Shown here one piece after another: positions 56,259-64,000 of a stretch of 64,000 bases of DNA (its first letter is position 1; each line of letters starts with the position of its first letter). The DNA is from Viola odorata (lineage: Eukaryota > Streptophyta > Magnoliopsida > Malpighiales > Violaceae), in assembly GCA_963691705.1 (NCBI GenBank), contig OY829544.1, positions 40,507,917-40,571,916 of the forward strand, written 5' to 3'. A model generated the notes under the pieces. It ran no database searches, was not told the origin of the DNA, and saw only the letters and a list, made by a program, of their open reading frames with translations. Made by a program: the position numbers and the translations under genes.

Positions 56259-56771
56259 CTACTTGCCGCCTGGTGCAGTATTCTGGATCGTAATCGTCAC
56301 CATCTCCCAGCTGCTTGGGAATGAGCTTAAAATATATAAGCCTTGAAGCTCATCATCAAAGTTTATTCCCATAGTAACAAGCTGATTCAATGCATCTTGA
56401 ACATCATTCAAGTGTTCAATGACAGGCGTGCCTTCCTTGTACTTCACAGTGATGAGTCTGTTGAGGGCTGACAATTTGTTCATGTCGGTAGTGTTCTCGA
56501 AGTAAGTTTGGAGTTTGTCCCACAATACTTTGGCGTTGACTTCTTTGGACACATGAGAATATAAGTTGATATCAACCCATTGTCGAATAAGACCAAGAGC
56601 TTTTCGATGCTCCTTCTCCCAAGCTTCATCAGTTGTCTTTTCTGGCTTGTTGTCCCCCAATTTTACAGGAGAAAACAAGTCCCTACCATACAGGAGGTCC
56701 TCCATTTTTGACTTCCAAATGGAGTAGTTGTCGAACTTCAATTTTATCATGTACCCTGAAGCCTCTTCCAT
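56259..56771 (-). pseudogene. Element D Gag N-terminal part
   Basis: MEEASGYMIKLKFDNYSIWK opens a typical copia Gag (UBN2-like) with ALGLIRQWVDINLYSHVSKE, VLWDKLQTYFENTTDMNKLS and LNRLITVKYKEGTPVIEHLN. FDDELQGLYILSSFPSSWEM follows. The 170-residue frame ends at 56259, and the reading continues in another frame. The start lies 49 bp inside the 5' LTR, the usual spacing for TNT1/Tork-like elements. Confidence 0.9.
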
Positions 56772-56802
56772 TTATAATTTTCTAACCAGCCAATACGAGA
56801 AA

Positions 56803-56818
56803 CCTCGCTCCACTACCA
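56803..56818 (-). promoter_or_regulatory. Primer binding site of element D
   Basis: The minus strand reads tggtagtggagcgagg two bases inside the LTR. It is a diverged form of the initiator tRNA-Met site common in copia elements. Confidence 0.55.
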
Positions 56819-56820
56819 CT

Positions 56821-57420
56821 TGTTGGGATAATCGGATCCCACCGGTTGATATAGCAAAATTATAAACGAAAGAGAAAATGCTAGAATCAGGACACATGAT
56901 ATTTTTTAACGTGGTTCGGCAAAAACAGTACCTACTTCCACGGAGAGATTTTATTAACACTCAAGTATTTCACTCCCTCACACACTCTCAATACCCTGAG
57001 GTTGAAAGAAAGATTACAAAGTACTCCTGACTTTCTTAGTATTACACCCGAATACCGTATACCCGAGAAAATAATTATTCTCACCCGGAACTAATTATTT
57101 TCTACTACACTCTCTCTCAATTGCGTTGATTGCAATTGAATTGCTTCTGAAATAGATTTACAAAGCCCGTATTTATAGATGGAGGAAGCTGCACATTGTT
57201 GACCATTAATTCACACATGGTGCATATGAACGAAGACTTTGCAGCATATGGTTGACAATTCAAAAGATGGTGGACGGTGCACATGTTGCACAGGGATGAA
57301 GATTTTAGATGGCCGGCTGCACAGTGATGAGGACTTTAGGTGGTCGACTGCATAGGGATGAGCTGGACTTATCATATTACTATTAGTCCCTCTTGTTGTT
57401 AGTCTGATGGATGCTTTGCA
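56821..57420 (-). repeat. 5' LTR of element D (right end approximate)
   Basis: The minus-strand end is ccgattatcccaaca next to the primer site. The outer end cannot be fixed without the partner LTR; tgcaaagcatcc (ending at 57420 on plus) or tgataagtccagc (57372) are possible starts. It has a TATA box. Confidence 0.75.
57170..57177 (-). promoter_or_regulatory. TATA box of the element D LTR
   Basis: The minus strand reads ctataaatacgggc inside the LTR, about 350 bp before its end. Confidence 0.65.
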
Positions 57421-57475
57421 GATTTAAGGAAATGACCGAGCTTATTATTGTGTGCTGGCTTAAGATTTATGGCAC

Positions 57476-57600
57476 GGATCTGAGATTAAAATTGAGAGAG
57501 GTAGTGACATAGATGGATCTGGGATTAAACTTGAGAGAGGTAATGGCAGAGATGGATTCGGGATTGGGCATGGGAGAGGTAGCGGTGGGGATGGATCTGG
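57476..57600 (+). repeat. 39-bp minisatellite
   Basis: Units beginning ggatct or ggattc start at 57476, 57515, 57554 and 57593, an exact 39-bp period. All contain gggattaaa-like and gagagaggtag words. The period is a multiple of three, so both strands read as 13-residue repeats. A GGTGG-rich simple stretch follows to about 57760. No family is recognised, and the frames over it are low complexity. Confidence 0.8.
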
Positions 57601-57928
57601 CGGCGGTGGTAGGGGTCAATTTGCAGGCGGTGATGGTGGAGTTCTTTAGTTGGTGGACATGGGCCTGGAGGTGGTGGTGGTGGTTGTGGTGGGTAGAGGG
57701 GAGGGTTGCATGACGGTTGGTGGAAGTGGAAGAGATGGTGGTGGTGAAGGAGGAAATGAGAGGTAGAGGTTCTTTTGGTGGTGCAGGGAAGAGGATCAAG
57801 GAGAGAACATGGCAATAGAGAAATCAAAACATAATCTAAAAATAAGAAACCCGAAAAAATGGTTGAGGAAAACTATTCTAATTGTTAATAAGAAAACTAA
57901 AACATGAGAGTTTTGCCGATTGCGTTTA

Positions 57929-58884
57929 GGTAGCGTTTGGTTGGCGGAATCAAGGAGGAAAGTGACTCGGGAATCTGAGACTCCGAACTTTATTACGTTT
58001 GGTTGCAACAAGGAATCACTCTCCCCTAGAATCCAACTTTCCTTGACCGCCTTGACTTTCCAAAAAATGGGGGAAAGTGATTTCTTGGCTAAGGGGTGGG
58101 GAGAGTGATTCCCCCCTATAGGGAAAGTTAATTATTTTTGTTAAATGACATATTTGTCCAAAACTAATTATAAAAAATAACCTAATAAAGCGTCTTCTTC
58201 CTTCTCTGTTTTCTAAAACTTCGCCAAATTATATTAATTACACAAAAAAACATATTAATTACATCAAAATTATAATTAATTACATCAAAATTACATAGTA
58301 ATGATGTAAATAATAATAGATAGAAGAAAATACTGTTAGGAACGGGAACAAATCATCCAAGAAATCTCGATCCTAGACTTGTCTATTGTTGCAGTTATAT
58401 TTTTTTGAATTGCTAGAACAATATGTGTCATACTTTGTTATAATTTTTAAGGACTCTAATACGAAGGTTATTTTATTTGTCATTTTCTTTAACCTGCAAA
58501 AAATTATAGTTATAAAGCAAACTCATTTGATATTTTGATTGTTGAAAGATAGACAATTAAATAGAGAAAGTCTAACGTGTTTAGAGGAAACTGTGTAGCA
58601 CAGTATATATAGAAAAGAATAATTATACACCTAACAAGATAACAAAAGACACCTAACAAGATAACAAAGACAGAAATATAGAAAATGATAAAGTAGTTAT
58701 TTTTTTTACTTTCCTTGAGGATTCTCAAGTACAAAACAAACACAATAATGTTACTTTCCCGGGAATTTTAAATCCTAACCAAACACAAAAAACTAACATT
58801 CCCCTCAATCACTCTCCCGGGTATCATCCTCCCGGGAGAGTGATTCCAAGGGAGAAAGTAGCATTTCATGAACCAAACGCTACC
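57929..58884. mobile_element. Tourist-like (PIF/Harbinger) MITE, 956 bp
   Basis: The ends ggtagcgtttggtt (57929-57942) and aaccaaacgctacc (58871-58884) form a perfect 14-bp inverted repeat. They are flanked on both sides by tta (57926-57928 and 58885-58887), the 3-bp target duplication of the PIF/Harbinger superfamily. It has no transposase. Inside are a second loose inverted pair (gggagagtgattcc forms near each end) and a 22-bp tandem duplication (58627-58648 and 58649-58669). Confidence 0.88.
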
Positions 58885-58887
58885 TTA

Positions 58888-59700
58888 ACATTTTTTTTTT
58901 AGAAAAACAATCAAAAAAAACATAAAACGGCGGTGATGCCGAACACACCCTTAGCTTTTGGCTTTTGTTTTTCACATCGTTAAATTAACGAGTGGGATCT
59001 GCGCAATTTCATTTTCACTCCATTCATTCACACCCGTGCCGTTCAATAATCCTTTAAATGAATGGCAAAAAATGTGTAGAAAATGTAAAAACTTTAGAAC
59101 TTTGATCACTCGGTTGACACGTTTTCGGTCAACAAGAAATCCAAAATTGTAGTAGTTTTTTTTTCCTTCGGTTTCTACCAGAGAAAAATACACCCTATGA
59201 TTCTTAACGTTTTACAAAATATTTGATTGAATCTCTAACGTATTTTAAGTTCAATAAAACTCATAACGTTTGTATTCGTTCTCCAATTAGATCCTTTCGT
59301 GATAAAAATATGACGTGACACAAAATATTCCGTTAGAATGTATTTTTTAATATTTTTCGTGAAAACCCTAATAGGTTTATTTATTTATTTCTTTCTTTCT
59401 TTCATTTTCTTTTTCTTTTTCTTTTCTTTTTTCTTTCCACACCACTGTCTCTTCCCCCCTTCTTTCACAACATCTTGTTACATCCGGTCACCATGAAAAA
59501 TGAGTTGGTTCCTTTTCAATTTGAGACGTTGAAGTCATTATATATACTGGAAAATCTTTAAAATTCTTTTCAGAACAAAGAAGAGAAGGACTAGTTTAGC
59601 CCCTCAATTTGTTTAAAATTTACAATCAAACGAATCTTTGATTCTAATCTAGTTTAATTAGGGGGGTATCTTTTTTCTTTCTTTCTTGGAGGAACTTAGG
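58888..59700. other. Intergenic AT-rich DNA
   Basis: No gene seen. It contains a CT-rich microsatellite at about 59385-59440 and a stretch with repeated cgtt words (59200-59340) that may be an old repeat I cannot place. Confidence 0.4.
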
Positions 59701-60453
59701 TGATTCGCCTATGGCCAATCCCTAAGGCATAGAACCAAGATCAAAACCTTTTGAAGGACCTGAAGTAGCTTTTTGAAGAAAAAGTCGTTAATGGTATGCC
59801 GCCAAACCGTTAGCGGCATACCACCAGTCTCTATCATCAATTGCTATGTTGGAGAGCCAGAATTACTAACGGCATATCGCTAGTGACTGGAGTTGGAAAC
59901 TGATTTTGAAGCAAAGCCGCTAGCTCTTTAGCGGCATACCGCTGGCCACTGCCCCAAAAGACATTTCAGCCTTTTTTTTCAACCTTTTGAAGAGCAACTC
60001 TTGAAAACTTAGTATAAATAGCTCTTTTCTATCATTTTGTAAACTTAGCTTATATTTTGATGAAACTTAGTTGAGTACTTTAGCCTCCTATCTCTCATTG
60101 TAAGCTCTCTTGGTGCTTATCTATTTAGTTTGGAAATCCATTGATTTGAGTCAAGTAAGAACATTGAAAGTTTCCATATTGTTGTGTCAAATTTGTGTTG
60201 CATATTTACTTGTGATTTCCAACATCAAAAAACCAAAAACAAGACCCTTAATCCTCATGATTAAGTTACTCATTTTCGGTACTTATGTTTGTGTGGTTGT
60301 CTTTCTTTCTCCTTCTGTCAAACGTGCCCATCTTCCATCTTAAACTAGATCCTTGCTCAAGAGAACAACCTCTCACGGATCTCTTTTCATAAATCTTTCC
60401 TATTCGTTACGCCAACTCCATCATCCTTTTGAAAGAGAACTGTGATCGTATCA
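59701..60453 (+). repeat. Probable solo LTR (753 bp)
   Basis: The ends tgattcg and cgtatca are inverted with one mismatch. The flanks ttagg (59696-59700) and ttaga (60454-60458) differ by one base. Inside are a cluster of ggtatgccgc/gcggcatacc palindromes (59780-59950), then a TATA box (tataaata, 60013-60020). This is the same arrangement as in the element C LTR, and the end gatcgtatca is that of element F. No internal element sequence adjoins either side. Confidence 0.65.
60013..60020 (+). promoter_or_regulatory. TATA box of the solo LTR
   Basis: agtataaatagctc, about 60 bp after the palindrome cluster. Confidence 0.55.
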
Positions 60454-62336
60454 TTAGATGCCATGAAGGAAAGAAAAAACAATAATTTATAACCATTTTA
60501 ATTTTCCAAATCATAGAAAACAAATACGAAGGAGGGGAAAACTAAGCCATAATAGACAAAAATAAAATGCAATTGAATTTCTTGAGGGATTAAAACAATT
60601 ATTTTTGCAGAGAAGCAAACTTAAACACATATCTTCCTAATTATTGTTCTTTTAGGTAGTCTAGAAAATCAAAATTTTAGTCCCCGGTAAAAAGGCCAAA
60701 CAATAACTGGGCCCATAACAAATGTTTTTTTAAAAAAGGGGCCATTTGTCCTGAAATTGGATCTTGGCTCAAGTTGTTGTGTTATTACAAAATTAATTAA
60801 TTAATTATCGTTAATATTAGTTTAATTATTAGACGAACTGATTGATGTGGATAGGATACGTTTATATACACATAATCCTAACATAAAAAGTTTAATTAGT
60901 GGTAATTGTAAAATCTTAATCAGTTCAAAATCATCTGATAATTCGATCAATGTATTCAAAATTAATACATGTGCACAGTATAAAAAAATTATATCTATTT
61001 GTCAAATATTCTCTCCCACGAGAGATACAACTGTATCTTTTACAACTTAATGCGAGACTTGGTGAAAGGGTTCAATGCATCTGTACTGTAAGATGTCATG
61101 TATTTATTTTTATTAATAAAAGACTATTAGTTACACCTTCCACCTTAATTAAATGATTAATATTAGGTCTAACCCCCGGTTTTGGGTTTATAAAAATAAA
61201 AACTCCTTTAATTGAATTTATGGGTTTTGAATAGTAATTATCTATCCGTGAAAAAGATGGTTTCAATTAGTTTGAACTCATGCTCGGGGATTTTGAAAAT
61301 TATTGTTGAAAGAAATAAAATTGTGCATCAACTATTATCGATAAATATTTATTTCTTTTTAGATAAACTCTCATATAATAAGTACTACTCTTCTTTATGT
61401 AATTATATATTTTTAGGGAAGTTGTTGAGTGTTGTTATCTATTTTTAAGGTGTTAATTATCGTATCTTGCCTAACTTAATTTTGTCTTTTGTTTGACAAT
61501 ATTTAATTAATCAAGTTTTAAAACAACAATTCACATAATTACAAAACTTAGATGATTGATCATGGGCCTCATGGGCCTCATGGAGTGAGGGTCCACCATA
61601 TCTAGACAAATTATAACAAATTCTGAGCGTGTCAACTTTGTCATCTCGTTGACATTGACCTAATTTATAGTACGTACTACGTTTTCAACATCCTACACAA
61701 GTCAAATAATTAACAAAAGTTAGAAAACTAGTAGTAATAAGATATTAAACTAATTTCTCAAAAAGAAAGGAATTAGCATTAGTAATTCCTAAGCATCGTT
61801 AAGTCAAATTCAAATATGCAAGAAGATTGTTTTCTGTTAGTTAAATGAGATTCCATGGTTTTTTTATCAAACCCGTCCCGACCAGTCTGACCGAAAAATT
61901 CAACGATTAATCATTAGGTCGGATTATTCATTCCTCAAAACTCTCATTTTTTGGTTCTACTAGAAAATTTGTCAACTTAACTGCTCGAACTAGTATATCC
62001 GTCAATTTAATTCTAGTTAAACTAAGTTGATTAAAGAAAATAAATTTAGAAAAATTACTTGACATGTTTAGTGGCCAATAAATTTCTAATCACTACACAA
62101 ATTCCATCTTTATAATATGAAATTAGAACATATATAATAAATATTAGATAAATCTTCTTTTTTTTTAAAAAAAAATCTTATACTTTACATAAATATTAAT
62201 TTATGTAACTTTTGACCCTTTCTTTTAACCAAGTTTATAACCGGGCCGGGTTTTTACAACCTCGATGGTTTGCAAAACCATCAACGTTTACTAATTATTA
62301 TTATAACATGGAGTGCATAATTTTTTAGAACTGTTG
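60454..62336. other. Intergenic AT-rich DNA
   Basis: No gene or recognisable element. Minor features: an aattaattaatt run (60787-60806), a repeated catgggcct word (61561-61579) and a palindromic tagtacgtacta at about 61668-61679. Confidence 0.4.
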
Positions 62337-62351
62337 TAGGAATAATCTACA

Positions 62352-62426
62352 TCTTTTAAAAGAAAAAATCAAGGCAAATCCTGGAGCAAGCGGGATTCGA
62401 ACTTCCCACCTCTTGGAATGGTGTTT
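62352..62426 (-). mobile_element. 5'-truncated tRNA-derived SINE remnant
   Basis: The minus strand contains agttcgaatcccgc (a pol III B box, tRNA T-arm) followed by ttgctcca, then a T-rich end (attttttcttttaaaag). It is bracketed by a 15-bp direct repeat taggaataat(c/g)taca (62337-62351 and 62427-62441) with one mismatch, as expected for a LINE-mobilised copy. An A box is not recognisable. Confidence 0.55.
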
Positions 62427-62441
62427 TAGGAATAATGTACA

Positions 62442-64000
62442 CTAAACATGTTTAGAGTGTAATTTGTGATTAGAAAAAAGGTGATTGTATCCCACCATTG
62501 GGCCCAAAGTGAGAATAATGACCAAATCTTTCAAAACCTATTAAGATTTTGTGGAGCACAAAATGTTTCCTAAACCTAATTTGGTTATCTGGTACATATA
62601 AACGAACACATATTATCATAAAAACTATTAAAATATATGCTTATTTACATTTTCATTTTCAATACTTCAATAAAATCACTAGTAAATATTAAAAATGTAT
62701 TTTCTTCACATCTTTTATTATTATTTAGTATTAAATTATAAATTATTTTATTTTATTTTATTCACTTTAATTTATATGTATACAAAAAATATCACTAGCT
62801 AGCTATCACACAGTAGCGGATATATTATAAATTCTTCGCAAATATAACAATTAGTGTGTTATTATTATACAATATTTAGCCATCTTACCGTTTAAAACTT
62901 AAACATTTTAATAAATACTTGTATATAATAACAACAGAGTAACACAACGCACAACGGAGGACGGAATTAAGAGATGAGAGGAGAGATCTTTGATTGGATG
63001 GCATGATAGTATGGATGACAAGAGATGATGATGAGTGCTCCAACATATATAAGATGTGGTACCCAGAATCAAATTTTTAGATTTGGAGATGAGAAAACTG
63101 TAGTGGAAAAGGGACCATATGGTCATATACATATATAACTTATAAGCAAAAAATGCCCAGAAGAGGAGGCAAGAGCGGGACCATGTATGTATTCTTCTTT
63201 CTTAGCACAAAAAAGAGTCTAAAGTTCTTAATTCTTTAATGTGACAAGAAACAAACCATGTGCATGCCCTCCTTCCTTCCTTCTTCTTGCGGTACTTTCA
63301 ATTTTCAGCACGCTCTTTCTCGTTTCCTTTTGCTTGCAACCGGGCATGCATGCATGCCCATCACGGTCCCATAGTATTTGATTTTACCTCCTTTTTTATT
63401 TTTTGAATTTTGGATGCAAATCGATGGTAAAATGAATAATATATCACGTCTCGAAATTATGAGTTCGAGAACCTACGGGTGAATGTTCTTATTTTTTTAG
63501 GAAATCAGTTTGGTTATTTAGAAAGAAACTAAGGTTTATAAAGCTTAAACTTGTTACTTAGTAGTTTCTTAGTTTTGTTTTACAAGAAAACCGTTATTTG
63601 ACGGAGGTGGGTGTATTGTTTTTTTAACTTATCTCATTTCTATGTTTATCTGTTGCATACGAAATACATTTTTGTATTTTTTTTATGTTTATAAGCAAGA
63701 AATATTATTTATTACTATTTTTACTGTAAAAATACGGTCAGAAGTATTTAGAAAAGTACTTACAAGTAAACAGACCTCCATATGAGAGATGTGATGATGA
63801 AGTTTGAGAAGGCAAACGTGCAAGGCTGGCGTTGCTTTATGCCAAAGAAAACAAGAAATAATGCAATTGATTAGATTAGAATTTACAACTAATCGTATTT
63901 GCTTAGAAATACTAGTACTTGTTTGAAAAGAGCTAACTTCATTAAATGAGATTAGCAATTGAAGATTGTTAAATGAAGAATATAGACGAATGTAGTAATT
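62442..64000. other. Intergenic DNA with promoter-like sequence
   Basis: No coding gene is visible. A TATA-like catatataag (63044-63053), readable in both directions, and the RY-type palindrome at 63342-63359 suggest a promoter, but no start codon with a convincing frame follows on either side within the window. Confidence 0.4.
63342..63359. promoter_or_regulatory. Perfect 18-bp palindrome with overlapping RY motifs
   Basis: gggcatgcatgcatgccc contains catgcatg twice in overlap. This is the RY core bound by plant B3 factors (ABI3/FUS3/LEC2 class) in seed genes. A related gtgcatgccc is at about 63259. Confidence 0.45.

Larger units (their letters stand above)
11128..57420 (-). mobile_element. 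Element D: TNT1/Tork-like Ty1-copia element, split by nested insertions
   Basis: From right to left on the minus strand the pieces read 5' LTR (from 56821), Gag (56771 down), CCHC knuckle and protease (50162-49787), integrase (27585-26597), then integrase tail and RT (11944-11128). This is the copia gene order, including integrase before RT. The rest of RT, RNase H and the 3' LTR must lie left of the window beyond element E. Each gap is filled exactly by an insert with target duplications (B, A, F) or by E plus C. The right limit (about 57.4 kb) is approximate because no partner LTR is visible. Confidence 0.9.

Noticed and set aside
57467..57799. His/Thr-rich minus-strand protein
   Set aside because: It translates the 39-bp minisatellite and the GGTGG simple repeat; no start context or family.
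60110..60343. 77-residue hydrophobic frame as a host gene
   Set aside because: It lies inside the probable solo LTR after its TATA box and resembles no family.
62380..62415. tRNA gene
   Set aside because: Only the T-arm and part of the acceptor are present. No D-arm or anticodon arm, and it is bracketed by a direct repeat, so a SINE remnant is more likely.
62940..63180. miRNA precursor near the TATA-like box
   Set aside because: Words such as gacaagagatgatgatgagtgc recall miR156, but neither the mature sequence nor a foldback arm is present.

Overview
The window is plant nuclear DNA, probably from a eudicot with a large, repeat-rich genome. I infer this from the families present: Tat/Ogre-type Ty3-gypsy elements with a second RNase H, chromovirus-like Ty3-gypsy elements, a TNT1/Tork-like Ty1-copia element, a Tourist-like MITE and a degraded tRNA-derived SINE. 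I see no intact host gene. The species cannot be told from the sequence.

Layout. The oldest resident is copia element D on the minus strand. Its 5' LTR is near 56821-57420 and its reverse transcriptase runs off the left side of the window. D has been cut into four visible pieces (11128-11944, 26597-27585, 49787-50162, 55797-57420) by other LTR elements. These are a Tat/Ogre element E (1-2974, minus, leaving the window), a Tat element B (11945-26591, plus), a large Ogre-like element A (27586-49781, plus) and a small gag-only element F (50163-55791, minus). A chromovirus-like element C (2977-11127, minus) landed two bases from the E/D seam. Target duplications are exact for B (catac) and C (acaca) and one base off for A (gttag/gctag) and F (ctctg/ctcta). 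By eye, LTR pairs differ at 5/955 (C), 9/557 (B), about 3% (A) and about 5% (F), so C is youngest and F oldest of these four.

Coding content. C, B and A each carry gag, protease, RT, RNase H and integrase, all broken by a few stops, nearly all explainable as C-to-T or G-to-A changes. A also has the Ogre-type ORF1, a duplicated zinc-knuckle module in gag and a credible 152-nt intron between protease and RT. F has a protease-like gag fragment and an unrecognised second ORF, but no RT or integrase.

The most unusual part is the 3' half of element B. Directly after pol is an array of six 68-92 bp spaced units (18524-19028). In every unit the shared core is closed by a different but self-complementary stem, which is strong covariation evidence for a structured RNA. 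Beyond it, four antisense genes (19488-25840) lie on the minus strand. Two are spliced paralogues, and three have their own TATA-like boxes.

The right flank (57421-64000) is AT-rich DNA with a 39-bp minisatellite, a 956-bp MITE with TTA duplications, a probable 753-bp solo LTR, a 75-bp SINE remnant and a palindromic RY-type motif near a TATA box.
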